From JACKFB01 sp041389525 (GTDB taxonomy: Bacteria > Myxococcota_A > UBA9042 > PHBI01 > JACKFB01), in NCBI GenBank assembly GCA_041389525.1, contig JAWKRR010000012.1, positions 1 through 64,000 on the forward strand: a stretch of DNA of 64,000 nt. The letters are read 5' to 3'. The first letter of the stretch is position 1. Each line of letters begins with the position of its first letter. The position numbers and the translations under genes were made by a program. Positions 9,391 through 18,425 of this stretch are shown piece by piece. The notes under the pieces are model-generated. The model was not told the DNA's origin, made no database searches, and saw only the letters and a program-made list of their open reading frames with translations.

Positions 9391-10629
9391 CTAGCGCTTC
9401 CGGGTGCGGTCGCGGGCGTTGGCGCGCATGACCTCGAGCAGCGCGCGCACGTTGGCGACGATCTCGAAGTTCTCGGCGATGATCTGCCGCGCCCGCTCGC
9501 CCATCGCGGGCAAATCCTCGCGGGCCAGCAGCTTCGCCATCGCCGCGGTCAGGGCCTCGACGTCGCGCTGGGGCACCAGGTAGCCGTTGACGCCGTCCTC
9601 GATGACCTCGGGGATGCCGGAGACCTCGGTGCCGACGATGGGCAGGCCGTGGGACATCGCCTCCAGGCAGACGTTGGGGATGCCGTCGCGGTCGCCGTCG
9701 GCGTCGACCACCGAGGGCATGACCAGCGCGTGGGCGGCGCGGTAGGCGTCCTTCATCTCGGCGGGCGGGACAAATCCCAGGAAAAAGACGCGGTCCTCGA
9801 GGCCGGCGGCGACGACCTGGGCGCGCAGCTCGTCTTCGAGCGGGCCGTTGCCGACAAACCGACACTCGAAGTCCAGCCCGAGATCGGCGAGCTGACGGCA
9901 GGACTGAATCAGGATGTCGAAGCCCTTCTTGCTCACGAGGCGGCCGACACCCAGGAAGGCGAAGCGGCCGGGCGGGACGGGCCTGGCGTCGGGGAGGTCG
10001 GAGAGGCCGTGGTAGATGGTGTGGACGCGGTCGGGCGAGGTGGCGTTGAGCGCGCGCAGGTGCTCGGCGTTGTAGTGGGTGCAGGTCGCGAGGTAGGCGG
10101 CGTCGCCGATCTTGCGGCCGTTGCCGCTGGTGTCGCGGTAGATGTCCATGGCGTGGGCGGTGGCGCCGTAGGGGCGCTCGCAGAAGACGCCGAGGAAGCG
10201 GGCCAGCTCGCCGGGCGCGGTCAGGAAGTGGGCGTGGATGAGGTCGACGTCGAGGGCGCGGATTTGGCCGGCGCTCGACGCCGCGCGGGCGAGGCAGACC
10301 AGGCTGCGGGCGCGTTTTCCGGCGACGTCGTGGCCGGCGCGCAAGAACGCCAGCCAGCCGCGGCCGTACAGGCGCGGGTGAGTCAGGGCGAACTTGGCGT
10401 GGCGGGCGAGGGCGGCGGGCGCGAGCGGGTTCTCGGGCAGGCGCACGGTGTTGGCCAGCAGCGCGCGCTCGTCGTCGGCGAGGTCGTCGCGGTCGTGGAT
10501 TTCGCGCGCGAAGATGCGCAGGTCGACGCCCTCTTCGGCGAGCTGGACCAGCTCACGCGTGATGAAGTTCTGCGACCAGCCCAAGAACTGGTTCAGCACG
10601 AGGGCGACGCGCAGATCGCGGTCGGGCAT
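9391..10629 (-). CDS. Glycosyltransferase family 4
   Basis: This is a 412-residue retaining glycosyltransferase with the GT-B fold. The N-terminal domain binds the acceptor (VALVLNQFLGWSQNFITREL). The C-terminal nucleotide-sugar domain has GVGRLVSKKGFD, GNGPLEDEL and the EAMSHGLPIVGTEVSGIPE signature with its two conserved glutamates. No membrane segment is obvious, so it is probably cytosolic or membrane-associated. The start is ATG at 10629. It lies immediately upstream of asnB in a two-gene operon, which suggests a role in exopolysaccharide or glycan synthesis. The sugar donor and acceptor cannot be told from sequence. Confidence 0.9.
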   Translation of the reverse strand: MPDRDLRVALVLNQFLGWSQNFITRELVQLAEEGVDLRIFAREIHDRDDLADDERALLANTVRLPENPLAPAALARHAKFALTHPRLYGRGWLAFLRAGHDVAGKRARSLVCLARAASSAGQIRALDVDLIHAHFLTAPGELARFLGVFCERPYGATAHAMDIYRDTSGNGRKIGDAAYLATCTHYNAEHLRALNATSPDRVHTIYHGLSDLPDARPVPPGRFAFLGVGRLVSKKGFDILIQSCRQLADLGLDFECRFVGNGPLEDELRAQVVAAGLEDRVFFLGFVPPAEMKDAYRAAHALVMPSVVDADGDRDGIPNVCLEAMSHGLPIVGTEVSGIPEVIEDGVNGYLVPQRDVEALTAAMAKLLAREDLPAMGERARQIIAENFEIVANVRALLEVMRANARDRTRKR

Positions 10630-10818
10630 GGGGGCTCTCGATGGCAGCGGCGCCAGGACGACGGCGCGTGATGCGGTCCGCGCGGGCGTCGGACGCCGAG
10701 CCTATCTAGCAGACTCTCCCGTCGGGCGCAGCGACTGGTTCAGTCGGTGGCGCGGGCCGGCGCGGGGTCAGGGCGGCCGAGACCGCCCGAGCACGCGAAA
10801 TACCCAGGCGCCGCCTCG

Positions 10819-11748
10819 TTAATTGGCGGCCACCAGCGCCTCGGTGACGGTCCACAGGCGGTCGGCCATGGCGTCGTCCAGCGCGGCCGGCGTGGGCTCC
10901 TCGACGTTGCAGTCGCTGAAGTACTTGCCGCTGACGCCCGCCAGCGCCGGCGAGGTCGCCACGTAGCACTGGGTCGCCGCGCCCTGGCCCACCGACTTCA
11001 GCACGATGCCGCGCTGCTTGACCAAGCTGTCGTACATGCCCTCGGGGTTCTCCATGTTGCGGGCCAGCGCCGTCTTGATGACGCCGGGGTGCAGCGCGTT
11101 GGCGGTGCGCTCGCTGCCCTCGGCGGCGAAGCGGCGCGCCAGCGACCGGGCGAAGAGGATGTTGGCGAGCTTCGAGTTCCCGTACATGCGCCACGCTTGG
11201 TACTCGCGCTCGCCGGAGAGGTTGTCGAACTCGATGCCGGCGCGGTGGGCCATGCGGTGGGCGCCGCTGCTGAGCATCACGACCCGCCCGCTGTCGGTGA
11301 GGCGGTCGAGCAGGCCGGTGACGAGGGCGAAGTGGCCGACGTGGTTTGTGAAGAACTGAAGCTCGATGCCGTGTTGCTGGCGTAGCTCGGGCAGGGCCAT
11401 GATGCCGGCGTTGGCGATGATGCCGTCGAGGCGGCGGTCGAGGGCCGAGACGGCGGCGACGCAGGCGCGGACGGAGGCGAGGTCGGAGAGCTCGCAGGCC
11501 ACGGTGGTCGCTGCGTCCGCGGGGATGCCCACCTCGGCGAAGGCGCGGGCGGCTTTGTCGGCGGTGCGGGCGGCGCCGATGATGTGGGCGCCGCGGGCGT
11601 GCAGGACGCGGGCGGTCTCGAGGCCGAGGCCGGAGTTGCAGCCGGTGACCAGCCAGGTCTGCCCGGTGAGGTCGAGGCCGGCGGTGACGTCTTCGGCGGT
11701 GCTGTCGAAGCCGAAGCCGCTGGGTCCTACGGGGGATGGGGTGCTCAT
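10819..11748 (-). CDS. Short-chain dehydrogenase/reductase
   Basis: The product is a 309-residue NAD(P)-dependent oxidoreductase of the classical SDR family, closest in style to retinol dehydrogenase/protochlorophyllide-reductase-like members. The cofactor motif TGCNSGLG is at residues 35-42, NAG at 113-115 and the catalytic YGNSK at 189-193 with Ser160/161. The ATG at 11748 is preceded by AAGGAG; the frame is open further upstream but without homology. The substrate is unknown. An HxlR regulator lies about 100 bases upstream on the same strand and may control it, since such regulators often govern redox or electrophile-detoxifying enzymes. Confidence 0.9.
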   Translation of the reverse strand: MSTPSPVGPSGFGFDSTAEDVTAGLDLTGQTWLVTGCNSGLGLETARVLHARGAHIIGAARTADKAARAFAEVGIPADAATTVACELSDLASVRACVAAVSALDRRLDGIIANAGIMALPELRQQHGIELQFFTNHVGHFALVTGLLDRLTDSGRVVMLSSGAHRMAHRAGIEFDNLSGEREYQAWRMYGNSKLANILFARSLARRFAAEGSERTANALHPGVIKTALARNMENPEGMYDSLVKQRGIVLKSVGQGAATQCYVATSPALAGVSGKYFSDCNVEEPTPAALDDAMADRLWTVTEALVAAN

Positions 11749-11848
11749 GGCGTGCTCCTTGGGGCGTCTGCGCGTGCTGGGTGCGGCGAACCATAGGCTG
11801 GCGGCGCGCGTGGGGGAAGGGACGGTCGGGACGGCGCCGGGCGGCCGC

Positions 11849-12541
11849 TCAGGCGATCTTGGGCGGCAGGGGGAAGAGGGTGACGAAGTGCTCGGCCAGG
11901 GCGCGATCGCCGGTGAGGACGAGCTCGGCGGTGCTCTCGGCGTGGGCCAGGGGGCGGCCGCCGTAGACGACCGAGGCGATGGTGGTCGGGTCGGCCGCGA
12001 TGTGGAAGTCGGGCGCGGTGGCCGGTTCGCGGCGAATCGCGATGCCGCTGGCGTCCACGTCGGCGACGAAGTGCTCGGGGCCAAGCCGAAAGCCGGCGGT
12101 CATGGGGTGGTCACCGGAGCGGGTGCGGTCGATCTTCGTGCGGAACGAGAGCATCAGCGAGGCCGAGCTGAAGGGCAGGGTGGGGTCGTGCTGGGGCGAG
12201 CGCAGGGCCCAGGCGCCTAGCGCTTGGATCGCCGGCTCGAGCTCGTAGCCCCAGGGGGTCAGCTCGTAGACGTGGACGTTGGCGGGCGGGGCGAGCTTGC
12301 GGCGGACGAGGATCGAGGAGGCCTCGAGGCCGGCGAGGCGCTGCGAGAGCACGTTGGCGCTGACGCCGCTGAGGCTGGCGCGCAGGTCGCCGAAGCGGCG
12401 CGGGCCGAACATCAGCTCGCGGACGATCAACAGGGACCAGCGTTCGCCGAGCAGCTCCAACGCGAGGGCGGTCGCGCAGGCGTCGTCGTACCAGCGTTTT
12501 GCGGGCGTCGACTTCGGTTTAGTTATCTTTTCGGACTTCAT
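11849..12541 (-). CDS. HxlR-family regulator with an SCP2-like C-terminal domain
   Basis: This 230-residue transcription factor has a winged helix of the HxlR type at about residues 20-115 (LGERWSLLIVRELMFGPRRFGDL, then GVSANVLSQRL and YELTPWG). The C-terminal 100 residues resemble the sterol-carrier-like domain fused to some regulators of this family and probably bind a small hydrophobic ligand. HxlR proteins commonly sense thiol-reactive or redox stress, but here no conserved N-terminal sensing Cys pattern is clear beyond the Cys in DDACATAL. It is transcribed away from the DUF1428 and VOC genes, which makes them and the SDR gene likely targets. Confidence 0.88.
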   Translation of the reverse strand: MKSEKITKPKSTPAKRWYDDACATALALELLGERWSLLIVRELMFGPRRFGDLRASLSGVSANVLSQRLAGLEASSILVRRKLAPPANVHVYELTPWGYELEPAIQALGAWALRSPQHDPTLPFSSASLMLSFRTKIDRTRSGDHPMTAGFRLGPEHFVADVDASGIAIRREPATAPDFHIAADPTTIASVVYGGRPLAHAESTAELVLTGDRALAEHFVTLFPLPPKIA

Positions 12542-12582
12542 GCTTGTGTTTTATAACTAATTGACGGACAACAGTCCAACAG
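12519..12582. promoter_or_regulatory. Divergent promoter region with inverted repeat, likely HxlR operator
   Basis: TTAGTTAT at 12519-12526 and ATAACTAA at 12553-12560 form an 8-bp inverted repeat in a locally AT-rich patch of an otherwise very GC-rich window. On the minus strand TTGGAC and TATAAA spaced 18 bases could be a promoter for the regulator. The left arm lies inside the first codons of the regulator gene. Autoregulation through this site is inference from its position and symmetry. Confidence 0.4.
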
Positions 12583-12617
12583 CGACCCGCCACACCCAAC
12601 CCTTCAGGAGAGACACC

Positions 12618-12965
12618 ATGAGCTACGTGGATGGATGCGTCATTGCGGTACCGGACGCCAACAAGCAGACCTATCTCGAGCACACCAAGACCATGGCCGT
12701 GGTGTTCAAGGAGTTCGGCGCGACGCGCGTGGTGGATTGCTGGGGCGACGACGTGCCCGACGGCAAACTGACGGACTTCCGCGGCGCCGTGAAGGCAGAA
12801 GCGGGGGAGACCGTGGTCTTCTCGTGGATCGAGTGGCCCTCCAAAGAGGCGCGCGACGCGGCCTGGAAGACGGTCATGGAGGATCCGCGCATGCGCGGGA
12901 TCGAGATGCCATTCGACGGAAAGCGCATGATCTTCGGCGGGTTCCAGACCATCTCGGATCTGTAG
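12618..12965 (+). CDS. DUF1428 family protein (YbaA-like)
   Basis: The product is 115 residues from the ATG at 12618, which follows an AGGAG site. The sequence MSYVDGCVIAVP and the later WIEWPSKEARDAAWK and MPFDGKRMIFGGF are typical of DUF1428, small ferredoxin-like alpha/beta-barrel proteins found across bacteria. No enzymatic role is established for the family. It is followed 12 bases later by a VOC-fold gene and is divergent from the HxlR regulator, so the pair may form an HxlR-controlled stress unit. That regulation is inferred from layout only. Confidence 0.9.
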   Translation: MSYVDGCVIAVPDANKQTYLEHTKTMAVVFKEFGATRVVDCWGDDVPDGKLTDFRGAVKAEAGETVVFSWIEWPSKEARDAAWKTVMEDPRMRGIEMPFDGKRMIFGGFQTISDL

Positions 12966-12977
12966 GGGGAGGCGACC

Positions 12978-13751
12978 ATGTCCAACGCGCACGGCGAGTT
13001 CATCTGGTACGAGCTGATCACCCCCGACCTCGACGCCGCGGCCGAGTTTTACGGGGCGCTGCTCGGGTGGACGACGAAGAACCAGGAGCCGGACGGCTCC
13101 TACCGCGTGTGGTCTGCGGGCGCCGCTGACGTGGGCGGGCTGATGGCGCCACCCGCGGAGGCGGGCTGCGAGATGCCGCCTGCGTGGTTCGGGTACATCG
13201 GCGTCGACGACGTGGACGCGACGGTGGCCAAGCTCAAGGCGGCGGGCGGCGGCGTGCGGATGCCACCGACGAATGTCCCCGGCGTGTGCCACTTCGCGAT
13301 GGTCACCGACCCGCAGGGCGTCGCGTTCTACGTCATGCGCGGCAGCATGGACGGCACCAGCGACGCCTTTCACCCGAGCCACCAAGGCCACTGCGCGTGG
13401 AACGAGCTCGTCTCCACGGATCCGAAGGCGGCGCTGGGCTTCTACTGCGACCTGTTCGGTTGGGAGAAGGGCGACGCGATGCCCATGGGCGCGATGGGCG
13501 ACTACCAGTTCATCCACCACGGCAGCGCCATGATCGGCGGCGTCATGCAGCGTCCTGCGGGCGAGGGGCCGCCGGCCGACTGGAACTTCTACTTCCGGGT
13601 CGCCGACATCGACGTGGCCGCGCGCATCGCGACCGACCGAGGCGCGACGCTGACTCACGGCCCCGGTGAGGTGCCGGGCGGCGACTACATCATCCAGGGC
13701 ATCGACCCCCAGGGCGCCAGCTTCGCCATAGTCGGCGCTCGCAGGGCGTAG
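12978..13751 (+). CDS. Two-domain VOC (glyoxalase/bleomycin-resistance fold) protein
   Basis: This 257-residue protein contains two vicinal-oxygen-chelate modules, about residues 5-120 and 133-255. Each opens with a FxWYEL or CAWNEL strand and a D-x-x-A-A-x-x-FY-x-x-L-x-GW helix, and closes with DPQGV/DPQGA near the end. Such tandem VOC proteins resemble CFP30/hydroxylase-like and glyoxalase-like proteins. The metal ligands and substrate cannot be assigned with confidence. A strong GGGGGAGG site precedes the ATG. It is in an operon with DUF1428. Confidence 0.9.
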   Translation: MSNAHGEFIWYELITPDLDAAAEFYGALLGWTTKNQEPDGSYRVWSAGAADVGGLMAPPAEAGCEMPPAWFGYIGVDDVDATVAKLKAAGGGVRMPPTNVPGVCHFAMVTDPQGVAFYVMRGSMDGTSDAFHPSHQGHCAWNELVSTDPKAALGFYCDLFGWEKGDAMPMGAMGDYQFIHHGSAMIGGVMQRPAGEGPPADWNFYFRVADIDVAARIATDRGATLTHGPGEVPGGDYIIQGIDPQGASFAIVGARRA

Positions 13752-13827
13752 GGCGGGGCGCCCGCCAGCCGCTACTCGCTGCGCCCCAGCGGTGGTACGT
13801 TCGCGACCGTCGAAGGAGGGCGCGGCG

Positions 13828-15093
13828 ATGCGGTGGTGGGTGGCGGCGCTTGGGCTCGCGGTGGGCGTGGCGGGCTGCGGCAAGGGCGACGAGGCAGTCG
13901 ACGCGGCCGCCGACACGCCCATCGTGTGGTTCGACGTGACCGGGCAGGACGCGCCGGTCGAGCGCTGCCTCGGCGTCAAACCGACCGACCCCGACGGGCG
14001 AATCGACGCGCGGTGGTGGTCCGGCGACCCGACCTTGCTGGGCAGTCTGCCCCTGACCGGCCTCGAAGACGGCTGCGTGCTGAAGGCCGACGCGCCCTGG
14101 CTCGCGCTCAGCCTCGCCGGCGAAACCCTCGAAGTTCGCCTCGCCGATACCGCGATCCCCAGCGGCGTGCGCGACGTGCAGGTCGTCGTCTCCGGCGCCG
14201 TCTCGGGCCAATCGCTCTTCATCATCAACCTCCGCCTGAGCGTCCTGAACCGCGCGCCCGCCAGCGCCACCCGCCACGTCGTCGTCTTCGGCCTCGACGG
14301 CTTCCGCCCCGACGCCATCGCGGTCGCCAACACCCCGACCCTCGACCGCCTGCTGGCCCACGGCGCGTCCACCCTCAAGGCGACCACCCAGCTCACCGGC
14401 GCCACCCGCTCGGGGCCCGGCTGGGCGTCGATCCTCACCGGCGTCGAGGTCGCCAAACACGGCGTCACCACCAACGACGCCGCCGACATCAAGACCGACC
14501 CGGCGCACCCGACCTTCCTCGAGCGCGCCCGCCTCGCCGGCCTCGCCTCCGAGATCATCTTCGTCTGGGTGCCCCTCATCGGCATGGTCGAGCCCGAGGT
14601 CACCCGCCGGCTCGCCTCCGAAGAACAGCTCGCCGGCCTCGCCGCCGCGAGCATCGACGGCGGCCCCCCGAACCTGCTCTTCATGCACTTCGACGCGCTC
14701 GACCACGCCGGCCACGCCGAGGGCTACGGCGGCGCCGTCCCCGCCTACGTCACCGCCCTCGAAGAGACCGACGCCCGCATCGGCGCCGTCATCGACGCCG
14801 TCATCGCCCGCCCCAGCGTCGCCAACGAGGAGTGGCTCTTCGTCGTCGTCACCGACCACTCCGGCGAGGGCACCGACCACGGGCCGACCGAGCCCATCTA
14901 CCGGACGATTCCCCTGATCTTCGCTGGTCCGCGCGTCCCCGCCGCCGCCATCGACGGCGCCAGCCACATGGACGTCTACCCGACCGCGCTGGCCTTCCTC
15001 GGCCTCGAGCCCGAAGCCGCCTGGGACCTCGACGGGCAGGTGCGCTTCCGTGCGATGACCGACACGGCCGCAGCCCCCGCCGCGACCGAGTAA
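13828..15093 (+). CDS. Alkaline-phosphatase-superfamily phosphodiesterase lipoprotein
   Basis: The 421-residue product begins at the ATG at 13828, preceded by GAAGGAGG. It has a lipoprotein signal ending GVAGCGKG. The catalytic half resembles type I phosphodiesterase/nucleotide pyrophosphatases. VVVFGLDGFRPDAI supplies the first metal Asp, ATRSGPGWASILTG the region of the nucleophile, and HFDALDHAGHAEGYG and VVTDHSGEGTDHG the remaining Asp and His ligands. It should act on phosphodiesters or phosphonates at the cell surface. It is followed four bases later by a methyltransferase gene. The nucleophile residue is not certain because the usual Thr is not in its normal context. Confidence 0.85.
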   Translation: MRWWVAALGLAVGVAGCGKGDEAVDAAADTPIVWFDVTGQDAPVERCLGVKPTDPDGRIDARWWSGDPTLLGSLPLTGLEDGCVLKADAPWLALSLAGETLEVRLADTAIPSGVRDVQVVVSGAVSGQSLFIINLRLSVLNRAPASATRHVVVFGLDGFRPDAIAVANTPTLDRLLAHGASTLKATTQLTGATRSGPGWASILTGVEVAKHGVTTNDAADIKTDPAHPTFLERARLAGLASEIIFVWVPLIGMVEPEVTRRLASEEQLAGLAAASIDGGPPNLLFMHFDALDHAGHAEGYGGAVPAYVTALEETDARIGAVIDAVIARPSVANEEWLFVVVTDHSGEGTDHGPTEPIYRTIPLIFAGPRVPAAAIDGASHMDVYPTALAFLGLEPEAAWDLDGQVRFRAMTDTAAAPAATE

Positions 15094-15097
15094 CACC

Positions 15098-16654
15098 GTG
15101 CTGCCCGCCACCAACGACGCGTCCTACCGCGCGATGTCCTACGCCGGCTGCGCGCACCACGACACGCACCCCATGTACATCCGGCCCATCGCGACCTTGC
15201 TGGGGCTGGAGCCCGCGCCGCTGAGCCGCTGCCGCGTGCTCGAGCTTGGCTGCGCGGAGGGGCGCAACCTCCTCCCCATGGCGGCCGGGCACCCCGACGC
15301 GCGCTTCGTGGGCCTCGACCTGAGCGAGCGCCACATCCAGGTCGCCCGCGAGTGTGCCAGCGCCCTCGGACTCGGCAATATCCAGTTCGTAGCTGCCGAC
15401 ATCGAGGAGTCGGGCGACGACCTCGGCACCTTCGACTACATCCTCGTGCACGGCGTGTACTCGTGGGTACCCGAGGCCGCGCGCCGCCGCGTGATGGCCC
15501 TGTGCCGCGCCCTGCTCGCCCCCCAAGGCGTGGCCTACATCAGCCACAACATCTACCCCGGCTGGCACCGCAAAGACGCCGTGCGCCGGATGATGCTGCA
15601 CCAGATCCGCGACGTGGAATCGCCAGCGGACCAAGTGGCGGCCGCGAAGGCGCTGATTCAGTTCCTCAGCGACGCCGCCTCGCCCAACGATCCGTCATAC
15701 GCCGCCTGGCTAAAAGACGAGGCCGACTTCCTCGCCGGCTGCGACGACTTCTACGTCTTCCACGAGCACATCGCGGTACACAACGAGCCGACCTACTTCC
15801 ACGAGTTCATGGCCGAGGCCCACGCCCACGGCCTGCAGTTCGTCGCCGACGCGTTCTTGCCCGCGAACTTCGGCAAGATGATGCCCGACGCGCTGTGCCA
15901 GGAGCTGCTTCGCCACAGCGGCCCCGAGCGCCTGGACTTCGAACAACACTGCGATTTCCTGCTCAATCGCACCTTCCGCAAGACCCTGCTCTGCCGCGAC
16001 GACGCGCCGGTCGCCATGCCGCCGCGGCTCGCGAGCTGGGCCGACACCCACGCGCTGTGCCCGTTCGAGCCGGCGCCAGACGTGGAGGCGGACCCGGGTC
16101 TGACCGCCTGGCGCAAGGGCCCGCTGGTGGTCAACGTCAGCCCGCCCATCGAGGCGCTGCTGGAGATCCTCGCGGCGCGGTGGCCCTGCAGCATGCCGGT
16201 CGCCGAGCTCTTCGCCGCCTACTGCGAGCGCGCGGAGGACGGCGGGGCCGAGGAGTCCACCCTGGAGGCCTTCTGTGGCCAGCTCTTCACCCCGGCGATC
16301 TTCGAGCTGATTCAGATCTCCGCGGTCCCAGTGATCTCGGGCGTTAGCGCTGAGCGTCCGGAGCTGACCGCGTCCGTGCGCCACCAGCTTCACACCCGCG
16401 CGACGCCGCTGACGACGGCGCACCACAACACGGCCACGCTGACGGAGCCCCTGCGCGAGCTGGCGCTGCTGGCCGACGGCACCCGCGACCTCGACCAGCT
16501 CGCCGCCGCGCTGGGGCCGTCGTGGACAGCCGTACCACCGCCTGAGCAGCCCGCGGCCGAGCAGCCCGGACCTGACGAAAAGGCCAGCCCACCCCTGACC
16601 GAGCGGGTGGCGCGCGCCGTGACCTACCTGCGCTACCTCGGCCTGCTGCGCTAG
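15098..16654 (+). CDS. SAM-dependent methyltransferase with regulatory domain
   Basis: The product is a 518-residue class I methyltransferase starting at GTG. SAM motif I is RVLELGCAEGRN at residues 46-57, followed by GLDLSERHI and the FVAADIEE segment. The middle and C-terminal parts match the methyltransferase regulatory domain type, with the typical YISHNIYPGWHRKDAVRRMM, and end in a winged-helix-like tail. Related proteins occur in many proteobacteria and myxobacteria; their substrate is unknown. The start lies four bases after the phosphodiesterase stop, so the two are cotranscribed. It converges on the giant Cys-rich gene. Confidence 0.9.
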   Translation: MLPATNDASYRAMSYAGCAHHDTHPMYIRPIATLLGLEPAPLSRCRVLELGCAEGRNLLPMAAGHPDARFVGLDLSERHIQVARECASALGLGNIQFVAADIEESGDDLGTFDYILVHGVYSWVPEAARRRVMALCRALLAPQGVAYISHNIYPGWHRKDAVRRMMLHQIRDVESPADQVAAAKALIQFLSDAASPNDPSYAAWLKDEADFLAGCDDFYVFHEHIAVHNEPTYFHEFMAEAHAHGLQFVADAFLPANFGKMMPDALCQELLRHSGPERLDFEQHCDFLLNRTFRKTLLCRDDAPVAMPPRLASWADTHALCPFEPAPDVEADPGLTAWRKGPLVVNVSPPIEALLEILAARWPCSMPVAELFAAYCERAEDGGAEESTLEAFCGQLFTPAIFELIQISAVPVISGVSAERPELTASVRHQLHTRATPLTTAHHNTATLTEPLRELALLADGTRDLDQLAAALGPSWTAVPPPEQPAAEQPGPDEKASPPLTERVARAVTYLRYLGLLR

Positions 16655-16655
16655 C

Positions 16656-16681
16656 GGGCGACCCGCGCGAACGGGTCGCCC
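16656..16681. terminator. Hairpin between convergent genes
   Basis: GGGCGACCCG and CGGGTCGCCC form a perfect 10-bp stem with a 6-base loop, placed directly after the methyltransferase stop and seven bases from the stop of the opposing Cys-rich gene. It lacks a T-tract, so termination efficiency is uncertain. Confidence 0.5.
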
Positions 16682-16688
16682 TCGGCTA

Positions 16689-17924
16689 TCAGAAGCACAG
16701 GCACTTGAAGGACTTGCAGGTGCCGTCGCCGCCGCAGTCGGCCGCGGAAGTGCAGGCCTTCCCGCCGATGCAGCCGCCGCAGCCCGGCTCCTGAGACCAC
16801 GCCGTGTTCGACGTGTCGGGCCAGCACCACAGGCACTCTGTCTTCGGGTGAGCCTCTCCCTTCGCGTAGCACATCTTCGCGATGTAGCAGCCCTCGATCT
16901 TGCCCGGCAGGCAGGTACCCAGGCCGTTGCAGGTGTCCAGGGTCGTGCAGCCCGCGCCGATCGCGCACGAGACCCCCGACTTGCTGTTGGTCCATCCGGT
17001 CGGCTTGGCCTTGGAGTCGCACTCCTGGCAGTCGTTCGACGGGTTCGGCTTGCCGTCCGAGTAGCACTCGCCGCCGATGAGGCAGGCCCCCGCGCTCACG
17101 GGGTTCGAGCACACGAAGGTCGTCGGCGCGGTCGACTGGCAGATGTCGTCGGTGCATTTGATGCCGTCGTCGCACTTCTCGGTCGCCCCCGCGACGCAGG
17201 CGCCGCTGGCGTTGCAGGCGTCGCCGACCGTGCAGCCGGAGCCGTCGGCGTTGCAGCTCGTGCCTTCCTTCTTGTTGGTCCACGACGTGGGCGATGAGCC
17301 GGGGTCGCACCCCTGGCAGAAGGACGCCGGGTTCTCCTTGCCGCTCGCGTAGCAGGTCCCGCCGATGACGCAGGCGCTGGCGTCGATGGCGTTGGAGCAC
17401 GCGTAGCTCGAGATGCCCTTGGAGACGCACTTGTCGGTCGTGCACCCCAGCCCGTCGTCGCACTTCTGCGTGGGGCCGGCCTTGCACGCGCCCGACGCGC
17501 ACTTGTCGCCGTCGGTGCACCCGTCGGAGTCGGCGTTGCACGCGGTGCCGTCGTCGGCGTTGGCCCAGGCCTTGGTGCTGACCGAGGTCTTGCACACCTG
17601 GCACGGGTTGCTCGGGTTGCCGGCGCCTTCCGCCACGCACGCGCCGCCGATGAAGCAGCCCGTGGTCAGCGCGCTCGAGCACGAGAAGGTGTCCGGGCCC
17701 GTCGAGGTGCAGCTGTCCGAGGTGCACGTGTGGCCGTCGCTGCACGTCTCCGCGGCGCCAGCCTTGCAGCTTCCCGCCGAGCACGAGTCTCCCTTCGTGC
17801 AGCCGTTGGAGTCGGCGTCGCAGGCCGTGCCGTCCTTGGCGGGGCTCCAGCCGTTGGGGCTCGCCGCCGAGTTGCAGACCTGGCACGGGTTCGCGGGGTT
17901 CCGCGACCGCCCTCGGCCACGCAC
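16689..17924 (-). CDS. Cys-rich repeat lipoprotein, C-terminal part of frameshifted gene
   Basis: This frame encodes about 400 residues made of Cys-rich repeats with the pattern GTACxADSNGCTxGDxC, then CKAGxxxxCDDG, CTxDxC and CxIGGxCYxxGxxNPxxxCQxCD. The repeats continue exactly those of the downstream-coordinate fragment (18419-21646), so this is the C-terminal portion of one very large protein, not a separate gene. No start codon with a ribosome site or signal peptide exists at its upstream end; the true frame enters near 17904. The final repeats end in CGGDGTCKSFKCLCF. Similar repeats are found in myxobacterial and Bradymonadales surface proteins and resemble the slime-mold CTDC type. Confidence 0.7.
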   Translation of the reverse strand: MRGRGRSRNPANPCQVCNSAASPNGWSPAKDGTACDADSNGCTKGDSCSAGSCKAGAAETCSDGHTCTSDSCTSTGPDTFSCSSALTTGCFIGGACVAEGAGNPSNPCQVCKTSVSTKAWANADDGTACNADSDGCTDGDKCASGACKAGPTQKCDDGLGCTTDKCVSKGISSYACSNAIDASACVIGGTCYASGKENPASFCQGCDPGSSPTSWTNKKEGTSCNADGSGCTVGDACNASGACVAGATEKCDDGIKCTDDICQSTAPTTFVCSNPVSAGACLIGGECYSDGKPNPSNDCQECDSKAKPTGWTNSKSGVSCAIGAGCTTLDTCNGLGTCLPGKIEGCYIAKMCYAKGEAHPKTECLWCWPDTSNTAWSQEPGCGGCIGGKACTSAADCGGDGTCKSFKCLCF

Positions 17925-18425
17925 TCGCCGGCGATGAGGCAGGACCCCGTGCCGACCACGTTCGAGCAGGTCTGCGTGTTGTTCCCGGTCGAGGTGCAGG
18001 TGTCGATGGTGCAGGTGTCGCCGTCGGAGCAGGTCACCGTCGCGCCCACCTTGCAGCTACCGGCCTGGCAGCTGTCGTTCTGGGTGCAGCCGTTGGAGTC
18101 GGCGTTTGCAGGCGGTGTTGTTGGGCTTGCTGGACCAGCCGACCTTGTTTGCCGCCAGCGCACTCCTGGCGCTGGTTGGCCCCGTTGGTCACGCCGACGA
18201 GGTAGCAGACGCCGTCGACGAGGCAGCTCCCCGTGTTCACGGTGGAGTCGCACGTGAAGGTCGACACGCCGGTGGACACGCACTTGTCGGTCGTGCAGCC
18301 CAGGGCGTCGGCGCAGGTCTCGACCTTGCCGGCCGTGCAGGTCCCGGCCTGACACGAGTCGCCCGAGGTGCGCAGCCGTTGGAGTCGGCGTTGCAGGCGG
18401 TGTTGTTGGCCTTGTTGGTCAGGTC
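17890..18425 (-). pseudogene. Indel-riddled middle segment of the Cys-rich gene
   Basis: Across about 530 bases the repeat protein can be followed only by switching frame five times. One base appears missing near 18420 (after KTT, before TNKANNT). Two appear extra near 18373 (NGC to TSGDSC). Single extra bases occur near 18157 (the KVGWSSKPNN segment) and near 18108 (TAC to NADSNGC). One base is missing near 17904 (before NPANPC). Each frame resumes the same Cys-repeat pattern, so ancestral coding is clear. The changes lie in short runs of G, A or GC inside nearly identical repeats, which favours consensus error over real decay. Confidence 0.7.
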
